This document shows positions 33,801 through 45,969 of a DNA stretch of 64,000 nucleotides, one piece after another. The translations under genes and the position numbers were made by a program. Source of the DNA: Sarcomyxa edulis (Eukaryota; Basidiomycota; Agaricomycetes; Agaricales; Mycenaceae); assembly GCA_009761415.1 (NCBI GenBank), contig QUOL01000022.1, positions 186,001 through 250,000 of the forward strand, read 5' to 3'. The notes under the pieces are model-generated. The model was not told the origin of the DNA. It was given only the letters and a program-made list of their open reading frames with translations, and ran no database searches. Numbering within the stretch: position 1 is the stretch's first letter; the number at the start of each line of letters is the position of its first letter.

Positions 33801-36800
33801 AGATAACTCGCAATACTCGTGCTTCCTGATGCAATGCCTAACAGAATTACTCTTCTCTTACGACTCTTGCAAGACGGCCTTCTTGTCGTATTCGACGAAG
33901 AAGCGTTCCCAAGTCTCAGCAAAAGAGGCTGCCAACAAGCACAGGACTGCGGCTCTTCATTTCATTCTTTCTGATTTGGTCACTTTCGGTACAATCAACC
34001 CTCAACCCACCGCAGATGTACGGACTCGAATCACACTCTGCAACTGGGCGATGTCGGTCATCGTTGCTCTTTGTGTGGACAGTTCCACCAACCACGAAGC
34101 AAAGGATGTCTCGGCGGAACTGGTGTCTGTTCGTAAATTTGTTCTAGAGGCTGTCAGCCGTGCTATCAAAGATTCCGCATCATCAGATAGCATTGACGCC
34201 CGCTACGGTCGCCTCTTAGCTCTAGCAGACCTGTGTCACCGGCTATTGACTGTGCGGTTCAATACTCCCTCGCGGAAACAGCCGGACGATACTCCTACTC
34301 ATATTGCGAAGGTCATGCTCGAGAAGAATTTCGTTGCGACTCTCACATCTGCCTTAGCCGACGTCGACCTCAACTACCCGAACGTCCGAGGTCTTGTCGC
34401 TTCCATTCTTCGTCCACTGGAGTATCTGTAAGTCCACTTTCATACATCACCCAGTCATTGATATTTATTGTGTGAGGTAGTACGAAGATCGCGATCAAGA
34501 TGAGCCGTGCGTCGGGCAAAAAAGAGTCCGGTGAAGGGAAAGCTGAGAGTGTGGAGTCGTTTGCGTCGGAAGACGAAGACGAAGAAACTGAAGATCCGGG
34601 TCGCGAGGAGACACCCGACCTATATCGAAATTCTGCTCTAGGCATGTACGGAGGGGTGAGTGTTTCATCCTTTGCTTGGGTGGATAACCTCTGATAGCCA
34701 TTTCAGGAAATGGAGGATGTACATTATACTGCGGAAGACGAAATAGATGATGACGGCGACGAAGATGACGAAGACGTTGAGATGGACTTCGGTGAAGAGA
34801 CGGGAAGCGAAGATACGTCTAATACCGAGGACGAGGCAGATGGTGATGATCTCGAGCATGAGGGTCATGAATCGGGGGAGCCCTGGGATGGAGAAGATGA
34901 CGAGGATGAAGAAGACGACTTAGTCGAGAATGATGAACATGATGATCTTGATGATGATGAAGACGACGACGACGAACAAGGAGATGAGGACGAAAACGGT
35001 GCAGAAGGAGATGAAGAGATGATGTGGCAGGACATTGAAGGTGACAACGACGGCGGTGACGAAGCAGGGGAAGATATGGATGACGATGATCAACCTGGAG
35101 GTATATTTCGTTATCTGCCAAGCTTTACGCCGTCTGAAAAAATTATTCCAGAATCTATACCTATCACCCATATCACTACTGAAGCAGATGATGAACCTGA
35201 TCTGGTGTCGGATGACGAGTGAGTGAACAGTCGCGCTAATGGGTACTCCGATGCAAACTAAATCCAATTTCTGCAGTTACGGAACTGAGTTGGCCATCCT
35301 GGAGAACAGCACTGCGCAAGCTGGTGAAGACATGTTCGGGTTTGGCGACTCTTTTGTCAATGGCCCATCTGACAATAACCGGGAAGGCGCAGGCATGTTC
35401 GCTCGTCGGCGTGGTAAGTCTCGACTTTATTATCTGACATTGCAGTGCTCACGTAGTTATAGATGAAAACGTCCAAATCTTCGGTCGGACCCGCAATGGA
35501 CCTGCTGCTCCTCCAGAAACTACCACCCACCCGCTCCTCCTCGATGCTTCGTTGCAAGCAAATCGCACGCCGTCTGGACAATCAAGAAGCGCCCGCCATG
35601 CCCACCGTATCATTAGCAGTGGCACCAACGACCTCCTCCATACGATCGAAGGTCTAATCGGAGAAGGAGCGGTTCAAATGTTTCATCATATTATGACTCG
35701 CGGACGAGGTGGTGGCGCAGAAACTATCCGTCTTGACGTTCCCGCTGGTGCTTTGGTCCATCTCGATCGTGCCTTCTTACAACAACGGCGTCCTCAAGGT
35801 CTTGTTTCTGCTGTCCGAGTTGAAAGAGCCAGTCAGCCGGGAGAACCTCGCTCTCAAGGACGCGAGTTCGACCCATTATTGACTCTACAGAGATGGCAAG
35901 AAGAAAGTAAAATTCTGCATGGTGATTTCGCGGCTGAACGTGCAGGAAAATTGGCCAATCACGTTGCATTGGCCCTCCTCCCGGCAGCAGTCGAAGCAGC
36001 GAAACAAGCCAAGGCCAAAGAAGAAGCCCAACTAGCCCAACAACGTGAAGCGGAAGCTAAAGCCGAAGCGGAGGCTGCAGAAGAAAAGGCCCGAGCTGAA
36101 GAGATTGCGCAGCAAGAATCCCTCGATGCCTCCCGCCCGGAAGTTGAAGAAACAACACAATCAGAGGCGGTCGCCACACCAGAGCTCGATATGGAGTCTG
36201 AAGGCCCTCGCGAAGTGGTGTCCCTTACCCCCGATGTCGATACTGAGATGGCAGATGCGACCGTCTCCTCACCCTCCTCGTCTGATCCCATCGGTGTTGT
36301 GGCTGGAGAAGCTCCAATCAGCACTGATACCCCAGTAGCAGAAGAACCCTCTGAATCTGAGACAGGTCAAGCCAGCTCTTCTACGCTTCCGGCACGCGTT
36401 ACAGTAATGATACACGGCAGCGCCGTAGACATCACCGACACAGGTATCGACCCCACATTCTTGGAAGCCTTGCCGGACGATATGAGAGAGGAGGTAATCA
36501 ACCAGCATGTCCGCGACCAACGGGCGTCTAGAGTTGAGAGACCTCCCGATTCTCAGATCAGTTCCGAATTCCTCGATGCTTTACCTCCTGAGATCCGCGC
36601 GGAAATCATACAGCAGGAGCGAATCGAGCAAGCCCGACGCCGAGGAGCTCAAGCCGCACCAAGTGGACAAGCACAGGGCGGAGTTCCAGCAGACATAGAC
36701 CCCGCTAGCTTCATTGCAAGTCTTGACCCTCAGCTTCGCCAAGTCGTGCTTCTTGACCAAGACGACGGATTTTTGCAGAGTCTACCCTCCCATATGATCG

Positions 36801-39800
36801 CCGAGGCTGGAGTTTACCGAGAAGGCCAACCTCGTCGACATATAGCTTATCGCTCGAACCCGCCCCTTCCTCATGGAATCGCAACAGCTCAAGGACTCCC
36901 TATTCCACGGAAATTACCAGGGCAGCATGACGCCATACAACTTCTGGACAAGGCGGGGATCGCTGTCCTCGTTCGACTTCTGTTCTTCCCTCAAGTCCTA
37001 AGGAAAAATATGTTGTTCAAGGTCCTCGTCAACCTTTGCGAGAATTCCAAGACGCGCACAGAATTGTTCAATCTATTGCTAAACATTCTACAAGATGGGA
37101 CAGGTGATTTGGCGGCTGTCGATAAAAGTTTCGCTCAGATGTCTTTCCGAAACTCGAAACCACAGACTCCAAAAGCTGCTGGCAAGCAGAGAGCGGGCTC
37201 GGACTACTTCAGTGCTTTACCCAATTCACAAAACGAAGCCGTTCCAGATCTCATTGCTCAACGTTGTCTTGAAGGTTTGACGTTCATCGTCACCGCCAAC
37301 GAGCTAGCATCGCTGTTTTTCTTGACTGAGCATGAACTTCCCGTAGGACTCCGACGAGCTGCATCCAAGAAGGGGAAAGGAAAAGAAAAACAATTGCCAC
37401 AGTCTCACTATCCTATCGTCCTACTTCTAGGCTTACTAGACCGGCAGTCGCTCTTACGGACACCTTCGATCATGGAGTCTGTAGTCGGGCTCTTGGCCAC
37501 CGTTACGCGTCCCTTGGCAAGTCTCAGAGACAACAAGAAACCCCTAGAGTCTGCACCCGAAACCGCCTCTGCGTCGATGACAACCAATACTTCAGAAAGC
37601 CCTGCTCGTCCAGTGGATACCGATGCTATTCAGCTTGACTCTCCTGTTCCTGTTCCTCCCCCTCAAGGCGCTTCTACTGCTGTACCAGCGGACGAACCAC
37701 CACAAGGTAAGACTGTTGCGTGAGAAATTTAAGAGGTACTTACTCACCAGAATCCTGCAGTCACAGATGTAGTAAAAGCGAACGATCCGCCAATTGAAGC
37801 TGTAGAGGAGAAGATATTACTTGCGAACCCACCTCAGATTCCTCATCCGGTCCTTCGATTAATTGTCAACATCTTGACCATCGGCGAATGCTCGGGCAAG
37901 ACATTCCAACAAAGTCTTGCGTTGATCCAGCACCTGTCGTATATCCCGGATGCTCGCGACGTCATTGCACAAGAGCTCAAGTCGAAGGCACAGGACTTTG
38001 GACATACCCTTTATGTCGACTTAGATGAGCTTGCGACAGCTCTCCAGAGTTCGCAGGGTGATGTCACCGTTGGTTCCGTCGCGTCCAAATTCTCACCAGC
38101 TTCTTCTGTGCAAGCAAAACTTTTGCGAGTCCTGAAAACGATCGACTATATGTATTCACCGAAATCACCATCGTCCTTAGGAACTAGCGAGGATACGGAG
38201 AAGGTTCAGGGCATTTACGAGTCATTCCGTTTCACTCCCCTATGGCGACGATTAGGCGACTGTCTGGGAATTATTGAGCAGAAACCCGACACGGAACACA
38301 TTGCCACCGTCCTGCTCCCTCTCATCGAAGCTTTGATGGTAGTTTGCAAGTACGTCGGATCCAAAGCATCCACGAGCACTGTCAGTACGGCTCGCGCTCT
38401 ACGCGCCTCTGCATCACCGAAATCTCCATCGACCCCAAGAGAATCTATGGAGGATCTATTTGTCACCTTCACGGACGCGCATCGTAAGGTTCTAAACCTC
38501 ATGGTCAGGAACAATCCATCCTTGATGAGTGGCTCCTTCTCTCTGTTAGTCAACAATCCACGCGTGCTCGACTTCGACAACAAACGGAATTATTTCAATC
38601 AGCAGCTCCATCGTCGACCCCACGGACGAGAACATCACGGAACGTTGCAGCTGAACGTGCGCCGAGCTCGCGTGTTTGAGGACAGCTTCCAATACCTCCA
38701 GAGGAAAACTGGTGATCAAATCAAATATGGCAAACTCAGCATTCGCTTCTACGACGAGGAGGGTGTCGACGCCGGTGGTGTCACTCGCGAATGGTTCCAG
38801 ATCCTTGCACGTCAAATGTTTGATCCCAACAACGCCTTGTTCCAGCCTTGCGCCGCCGATAAGCTCACGTACCAACCCAACAAGAACTCGTGGGTCAATC
38901 CAGAGCATTTGTCCTTCTTCAAGTTCGTCGGTCGTGTTATCGGAAAGGCAATCTACGACGGAAGGTTGCTTGACGCTTACTTTGCACGAAGTCTCTATCG
39001 ACAGCTTCTTGGTAAGCCTGTTGACTACAAAGACGTCGAATGGGTCGATCCGGAGTATTACAATTCTTTGTGCTGGATCCTCGAGAATGATCCGACAGTC
39101 TTGGATTTGACGTTTAGTGTCGAGGCGGACGAAGTACGCTTTCTTATTATTAACTTGATATGCCATGGAGCTGACCTCATCGATCTCAACTAGTTCGGCG
39201 TAAATCGCATCGTGCCTCTGAAAGAAGGCGGCGACAGCATAGCAGTCACTCAGGAAAACAAAAGAGAATTTGTTCAATTGTCCGCGCAATATCGACTACA
39301 TTCGTCCATCACGGAGCAAATCAACAGTCTTCTCGGAGGATTCTATGAGATTATTCCCAAGGATCTTATAACAATCGTGAGCTCCTTCTCCAGTCTGATC
39401 TCTAATCCCAGCTAACACTCTCTTGTAATCCAGTTCAACGAGCAAGAAATCGAACTTCTCATCTCTGGTACCCCCGATATCGACGTAGATGAATGGCGCG
39501 CCGCGACAGAATACAACGGTTACAGCAGCTCCGATCCTGTCATCGTTTGGTGGTGGCGAGCGTTGAAGTCTTTCAACCGCGACGAAAGAGCCAAGGTTCT
39601 GAGTTTCGCAACTGGAACATCCAAGGTGCCTCTCGGTGGCTTCGTGGATCTGCAAGGTGTCCAAGGTGTCCAGAGATTCTCGATTCATCGGGCGTATGGA
39701 GAGTCTGATCGACTACCTCAAGCTCACACTTGTAAGTCGTGACCTGCCTTTTTATTCGCAACTTCCCTCTGACGTCCTTTTTTTCGCTAGGTTTCAATCA

Positions 39801-39894
39801 GATAGATTTGCCCCAGTATTCTTCGTATGAAATGCTACGACAACAGCTATTGATGGCGATCAACGAAGGTGGAGAAGGATTTGGCTTCGCGTGA
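27834..39894 (+). CDS. TOM1: HECT E3 ubiquitin ligase, TOM1/HUWE1 type
   Basis: Twenty-one exons, the largest 28278-29333, 31676-34427, 35463-37706 and 37761-39133, encode 3,657 residues; yeast Tom1 has 3,268. The start [13 protein letters not shown] splices to [12 protein letters not shown]. The N-terminal third is the armadillo-like DUF908/DUF913 region. A UBA domain ([19 protein letters not shown]) lies near 1255-1293. A very acidic Asp/Glu tract is at about 2060-2190. An Ala/Glu coiled coil precedes ubiquitin-binding-motif repeats ([28 protein letters not shown]) near 2585-2630. The HECT domain fills the last ~360 residues and ends [20 protein letters not shown]; Cys3624 is the catalytic thioester residue, 33 residues from the C-terminus. 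It ubiquitinates excess histones and ribosomal proteins in yeast. The catalytic Cys codon is split by the last intron. Confidence 0.96.
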
Positions 39895-40130
39895 ACGGAT
39901 ATCGACCAGACTCCTATTATAATACGGAAAGAGTTTTGTGTAAGTAGAACCAGTAACCCATGTAATATATACAATTGCATTTTCTGTAATCCATATGTTT
40001 TCGATTCTGTGGTCGGGTGACTTGCGGGTGACGGTGTTTTTGTGAGCCGGATCTCTTGACCGCACCATGATGAAGTCTCGTGAATGTTCCTTCAATAAAC
40101 GGACTTTGCCATCTCTCCAGCTGCGACGAT

Positions 40131-41585
40131 ATGAGGGCATTCGTGATAAAGCAACTCGCTCATCCTTCCCAGATACCGCTTTCTCTAGATGCACCAGAGC
40201 CAAGAACGGCAGCTGGACAAGTCTCAATCGACGTCTACAGTGCTGGGTTGAATTTCTTTGATGTGAGTGTCATTGACCCTCAGTAGTTGCAATTGTGTAT
40301 CCATTGGCTTCTACATAGATTCTCCAAGCCCAAGGAAAATACCAAAACCAACCCCCACTTCCCTTCGTTCTTGGTTCTGAATTTGCGGGAAAGATCGCTG
40401 CTGATTCTCCTATCCCCGAGGGATGTCCATTCAAATCTGGGGACAGGGTGTTTGGTGCATCACAAGGAACCTTTGCAGATAAGCTTGTAGCGAAATGGAC
40501 GCAGATTTTACCCCTCCCAGACAACATGACCTTTGACCAAGGAGCAGGTGCGTATACACTCCAAGACGCTCACAATATGACTTGTCTCAAATAGTAAGAA
40601 AGGACTCTTCGTTACTTGGCCCACTAGTTATGAGGCGTTGGTTGGACGAGCCCAATTGAAGGCTGGTTCGTCACGATCAAATTGTATCATCTGACTACTG
40701 AAGTATCGGTGATGCGCAGGAGAATGGGTTCTTGTTACCGCGGCCGCAGGAGGTGTTGGCATCGCAGCTGTTCAGCTCGCGAAAGGTGAGTCTTCTAGCA
40801 TTTGGTGCGACTAGCGCTCGCATTGACTTATGTTCCTTGGACAGCACTTGGAGCAAAGGTCATCGCTGCCGCAGGATCACAGACAAAACTCGATATAGCC
40901 AAGACTTACGGCGGTGCGGACTATACAGTAGACTACACTAAGCCAAACTGGCAACAAGAGGTTTTGAAATTAACAGGGGGAAAGGGCGTAGACGTAATAT
41001 ATGATCCAGTTGGTCTCATTCGAGGTGCGTACTGCACTTATCCGATAACTCTGTCAATAATACTGACGTGAGACGCCTTACATAGACTCGTTAAAGTGCA
41101 TTGCATGGAAAGGACGTGCTCTGGTCGTTGGCTTTGCAGCTGGTAATATAGAAAAGGTAATTAGTTCGTCGAAACACAATCTTGCACTCACGCTGTCTGG
41201 AAGGTACCCATGAATTTGGTATTACTGAAGAATATATCTCTTGTCGGCGTGCACTGGGGTGCTTATACTAGTCAGTAACGCCTTTTCTTTCTCGGGATCA
41301 ATAAGTAAACACGAAACTTCCATTATGATTCAGCTAAGGAACCTGGACATATCCCCTCGGTATGGAAGGCTCTATTGGAGTAGGTCATATTTTGTGCCTG
41401 ATGTTTATATCTTGATTGATACGTTCTATAGATTATTCGCTTCTGGACGCGCGAAACCGGTGGTTTATGCACAAGTCTACCCTTTGGAAAACCTTACAGA
41501 AGGGCTTGCCGCTTTAGAGCGGAGGGAGACATGGGGTAAAGCCGTGGTGCGAATGAAGGACGAGAAGACCATTGCCAAACTTTGA
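40131..41585 (+). CDS. NAD(P)H:quinone oxidoreductase-like protein
   Basis: Nine exons (40131-40262, 40319-40551, 40595-40665, 40720-40785, 40845-41024, 41086-41156, 41204-41270, 41334-41379, 41432-41585) encode 339 residues, the normal size for the zeta-crystallin branch of medium-chain dehydrogenases/reductases. Landmarks are MRAFVIKQL, LNFFDILQAQGKYQ, PPLPFVLGSEFAGKI, the Rossmann motif VLVTAAAGGVGIAAVQLAK, TGGKGVDVIYDPVG, and the C-terminal LEERETWGKAVV-like end. Catalytic zinc ligands are absent, as in quinone reductases. The likely reaction is NADPH-dependent reduction of quinones or enones; subcellular location is not shown by the sequence. The exon 2 donor was placed at 40552 (gtatac) because it alone keeps GLFVTWPTSYEAL in frame. 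Confidence 0.92.
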
Positions 41586-41986
41586 GCTCCTCTTCGTTTC
41601 ACGTCGACGAGATGTATATTCTCTTCGGGAAGGGCGGATGGTTGTTTTGTACTTATAACTTTGGTGTTTTGAATCTGAGCTACTGAGAGATTTTGAATAC
41701 GATTGTGCAGGTAAGTATAGTGATAATCAGCTTGTGACCCGGGCTCATGGCTTCTTTATACAGTTGTGGCTACCACTATGACTGCTCTCACTTTGGAGCA
41801 AATCAAAGTGGTATCACTAATATACTGTACTTGACAAGTCTGATCGCCTTGCCGCTGCATTCGCGATGACGCGTATATGTATGTATAGCATACAGCCCAT
41901 ATATAGTCCTCCCCGGTAGGTCCCAGGTAAATTAAGCTTATATCGCACTATCGTTATTCCTTCCCAGAAATCACTCAGCGCATAAC
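41586..41986. other. Intergenic region upstream of the NmrA-like gene
   Basis: 400 bp between two plus-strand genes. A TATATAG box lies at 41900-41906. Nothing else recognised. Confidence 0.45.
41900..41906 (+). promoter_or_regulatory. TATA box of the NmrA-like gene
   Basis: tatatag 81 bp before the ATG at 41987; position and sequence fit a fungal TATA box. Confidence 0.5.
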
Positions 41987-43377
41987 ATGTCTCGCATTGT
42001 AACCGTCTTTGGGGCTACTGGCACTCAAGGTGAGTGTAGATACTCAATAAGAACATCGCACCAACGCCCCATCTAGGCGCTTCGGTCGTGAACGCTCTTC
42101 TCGTGGACGGGACTTTCACTCCTCGCGCAGTGACGCGCAATGTCGATTCTGATGCCTCCAAGAGACTCAAAGCCCGCGGCATTGCAGTCGTGCAAGGCAA
42201 CCTGAGTGATAAAGAGTCCATCAAGAAAGCCATTGCTGGAAGCGAGGGTGTATTCGGCGTATGTGATACTGTTCTGAGGTCTATATCTATTGATTCTGAC
42301 AAGTTTTAGGTTACTAACACCGCCGACACGGCTGGACGAAGTGAAGGATTGGGATTCGAAATCGCCCAAGGCAAGAACTTGGTCGATGCGTGCAAGGAAA
42401 CTAATGTGACGTTCTTCGTTTGGAGGTATGTAATATTACCCAGGCTTTCTCTCTGATATGTACTGATTATCGTTGCCCTGACTAGCTCGTTGCCCAGCAT
42501 AAACAAATTGTCCAATGGAAAATACAAGCAAGTTGCGCCGTTTGACAGTAAACCATTGATATTATTGCCATTATATGTTGACCCGTGGCGCTGATACTCC
42601 CTACATCTTAGATAAAGCCATTGTTGACGAGTACCTCCAAACATCAGGAATTCCATATGCAATTCTACATACTTGTATGTGCAACGGTTTGCATATTCTC
42701 GATCCTATATCTGAATCTAAATCCAAATCTATCAGCTGGGTTCGCGGAGAACATATACAAGTAAGCAGCGATGAAGAGCACTATACAAAGGACTGATTGA
42801 CACTCTGATTCAGCCGATTCCTCCAGAGAGTCGATACTCCTTCCGGGCCCGCTTACGAGTTTGTCATGGTGCGTACGCCAAGACCCGCAACGAGCTTTCG
42901 ACCAATGGTTTGGATCGGGAATGATCTGGGCAAGATCGTGCTCGCCCTTCTCAAGAACTACCAGAGCAAAGCAAAGGAGATACTGGGACAGACCTTTACC
43001 GTAGTGTCTGAAGTAGTCAAGTTTGACGAACTCGTCAAGGTCGTCCAAGAAGGTACGCGCTATGACATCGTTCTCAATACCTCAAGTTGATTCGCTGACA
43101 TGACGCGTCAAACCACTAGCCATAGGAAAGCCAGTCACGTACAAGTCGATTGAAACCTCTGGTATTGCTGCGATTGACGAGATGGTATGTCTGCAGTACT
43201 TCCACATGAATATTCCGCAAAAGCTGACATCAATACGGACAGAGCGACTTTCTAGACGAATTTAGATTCGACTATGCCACCACGATGAAGGTCGACCCTC
43301 GTCTTGTCGCGCTAGGCGTTAAGTTCAGTACCATGAAAGAGTTTGCTGAAGAGGAGCTCAAGCCAAGATACGCTTGA
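41987..43377 (+). CDS. NmrA-like family NAD(P)-binding protein
   Basis: Nine exons (41987-42029, 42077-42258, 42310-42425, 42486-42547, 42612-42674, 42736-42760, 42814-43052, 43120-43184, 43243-43377) encode 309 residues. The N-terminus MSRIVTVFGATGTQGASVV is the GxxGxxG dinucleotide fold of atypical short-chain reductases. Then come TPRAVTRNVDSDAS, VVQGNLSDKESIKKAI, GVFGVTNTAD, FVWSSLPS, and IPYAILHTSGFAENIY, all characteristic of NmrA/HSCARG proteins, which sense redox state or act as reductases. The usual Tyr-x3-Lys catalytic pair of classical SDRs is not evident, as expected. It follows the quinone reductase on the same strand, but with its own TATA box; a functional link is only suggestive. 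Confidence 0.9.
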
Positions 43378-43539
43378 TTGTTCGTAGTGAGTGATGTGAA
43401 AAGCTATACATCTAGTCTATACAATTGTTCGGAGGATGTTGTTGTGCCAATGTACCACAAAGTGAAACGAGCGAATTAGGATTATATCGTAAAATATACT
43501 GATTGAAGCACTATTATTAAGCAAACTAGGGGGATAGTA

Positions 43540-45732
43540 TTAGGACAATGACGCGTCTATACCGATACTTCGCCACAAATTGATTTCGCAAGCTCGTGCG
43601 GCCGCCTGATCAAGAGCTTCCAGTTTTTCCTCTTCCTCCAGCTCTCTAAGCATAAGATCCTCGTCCGTATCCAAAGGAAGGAGCGAATCTCCTGGAGAGG
43701 GTGGAACGACCAGAGATGATGACGGACGATGCAGCGACGGAAGTCGAACGATGGGAGGGTATAGTTCGCGGTTCAACGGAAGTAGGAGAGGAAACGACGG
43801 CCCTGTCGCAGTGGCAGTGATTGGAGTGTCCTGTTCTATTTCAGACATGTATTCGTCGTCCTCTGATCCATCCGTTTCTTCGAAGTGTGTTGGGTCTTTC
43901 CCCTTCTTTCCATCGTTATCAAGGCGCGTACGTCGAAGTAGACCTGAGAAATGTTCTTTCTTGGTCAAAATCTTCATCCCCATCATCTCGAAGGCAAGAG
44001 CCATGTTGTGTAGAGCGACCTGAATATGATGAAATTGATATTGCATCATAATGTAAAACACTGGGAGATAATTACTTGGTTGCCGTTTATTCTCCAAACC
44101 TTCGTGTGAGATTTCATGTTGTTTTCCTCCTCTCTGGCGACGACAGCATGACGGATAGCTTCAGTCATGAACTCAACGACCAAACTCCTCATGAATCGCA
44201 AGATGTCAACCGAGACGGAGGACGAACTCGAACTGGACTTTGGGACACCATGCACAGACTGATAGAGACTGCATAGAAAAGACATCACGTCAGGGGCAAG
44301 TCACGAAGGAAGATGTTGCATAAGTATCTTACGCCATAAGCCGACCAAATGCAGAAGGATGGAACAGATCTAGCTCTTCCTGACGGAGTGCATCATGATC
44401 GATACCGTAGTTCGAAAATTTGGTCTTGATTTTATTCGATCTTGTCATCCCGGGGATATGGGGATGCGCATATTGATCCTCCTCGCCTGCACCTTCCTCT
44501 TCTCCGCCACTCCTAACGTCCAGATTCTCAGCATCGGCTTCCACGGACTGTGCAATAGTTGAAGTCGAAGCTTTGATACTCGCAGGGGTCGCCGTTATAC
44601 GCGAATTGACATACCCGGTGCTATCAGCGGCACCAGCCATCGACACTATTTTGTTCTTGTCTCCACCATCTTGTCCTCTTTTGATATATGTAGTTGGTCT
44701 GGGCCTCGCTTTCCTCTCTTTCGCTTTCCTTCCGGGTTTTAGCCGTGCCGCATCCAGAGTAACGTTCGCACCGGTAAGCTCAGCACGTTTGCGTCGCATG
44801 TAAAGTCGCTTTTGGAGACGACGGCGGGAGGCTGGAGAAAGGTTGGGTGGTATGATCTCGTCCTTGTCGAGTGCTGAGTTACCACTTGGAAGGGGGGTGA
44901 GTGTAACGGGTAGTACTGTCGGACTTGATAACGGGTCCGATGATGGTTGCGCGATAGAAATCGAGGTATCAGGAGCAGACATAGATATAGAGTTGGACCT
45001 AGACATCTCAAGTAAAGAAGGATCTATAACGTCGTCTGTCGGGACTGCGTTCCGTTCGGGAAGGGAAAGAGTAACGCCAGTAACGTCGTCGCTGGTGTTT
45101 CGGAGTATGCTTTCCATAGCTTTGAGGTGATGTTGCGTTAGGGTAGACAGAGCGTCAGCCTTACCCCAGTCATACCTTCTCTGACTTTCCCATTTATTGT
45201 ACTCCTCCTGATGGCGGCGAGCTTCCTCGTTATCTGCATGTGAAAGTTTCTCGAGCAGAATAACCTTCTTGGCCGATATCTCTTCCTCCCTCGACTTCGC
45301 TACCGCTATTTCTTCCCATTCAGGTTCGTCACTCACCAACGACGCAGCTTGTTCCTCCTCCCAATCTATCCAAGCGTCCGAGACTTCCATAGCGCATTCC
45401 ATTTGTGATCTAGAGCACTCCGTGTCCTGAATGCGAGGGTCTCCGGCCAAGATGTCGATATATGTACAGACATCCACAATAGTTTTGGTCTTTATGCAAT
45501 CTGCGATGAGATCAGGTCTTAGACGCGAATGTACAGCCAAGGCACGGAAAAATAAATCTTTTTCTGTGGATGTCCAATATCCAGCGGGGGCTATGTACGA
45601 TGCAGGTAACTTCCTGCCGTTATTTCCAGACAAATGTGCGCGAATTTGATCCTGGTGCAAGCGGTATAGTCCAAGATACGAGTCGTACGTGGGACTTTCT
45701 TCCGTTTCTGAAGAGACATCGCTGTCGTCCAT
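43540..45732 (-). CDS. RRN5: RRN5-like RNA polymerase I upstream activating factor subunit
   Basis: Three exons (44333-45732, 44076-44268, 43540-44019) encode 690 residues. Residues about 52-95 (YWTSTEKDLFFRALAVHSRL..DLIADCIKTKTIVDVCTYI) form a SANT/Myb-like module in the arrangement found in Rrn5. A helical region with EWEEIAVAKSREEE, a basic SPASRRRLQKRLYMRRKRAEL segment and NYGIDHDALRQEELDLFHPS follow. Splicing then adds ALYQSVHGVPKSS, VDILRFMRSLVVEFMTEAIRHA, ALHNMALAFEMMGMKILTKK and an acidic C-terminus. UAF promotes rDNA transcription by Pol I. The SANT type and order support Rrn5; a general Myb-like chromatin protein is the alternative. The NmrA-like gene converges 160 bp away. Confidence 0.75.
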
Positions 45733-45861
45733 CGTCTCCAGACATTAAGAAATATAGCAGCAGTCGAGTTTTGGTCGGTGTGGATGGAAAGCAAAAGAGA
45801 AGTGGATTCGTGGAAGCAGAAAAGGAGAATTGAAATTTTTGGAAGCTTATTGTGACATGAC

Positions 45862-45868
45862 CACGTGA
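45862..45868. promoter_or_regulatory. E-box-like site upstream of RRN5
   Basis: A cacgtg core within accacgtgac, about 130 bp before the RRN5 start codon, among several tgtgac repeats. Possible bHLH (Cbf1-type) site; inference from sequence only. Confidence 0.3.
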
Positions 45869-45969
45869 CATTGTGACGTACTCTTGCCAGTGGCATCAAG
45901 GTGGCATTGCATATAGAGACCCTACATTAGATTGCTGCTACATAATAAATGATTGACCAAAGTACATCA

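Noticed and set aside
34819..35267. Ser- and His-rich minus-strand frames
   Set aside because: They are the antisense shadow of the Asp/Glu tract of TOM1.
40080..43377. Biosynthetic cluster formed by quinone reductase, NmrA-like protein and acyl-CoA synthetase
   Set aside because: No core synthase is present, RRN5 lies between them, and each gene has its own promoter; the families are common elsewhere.
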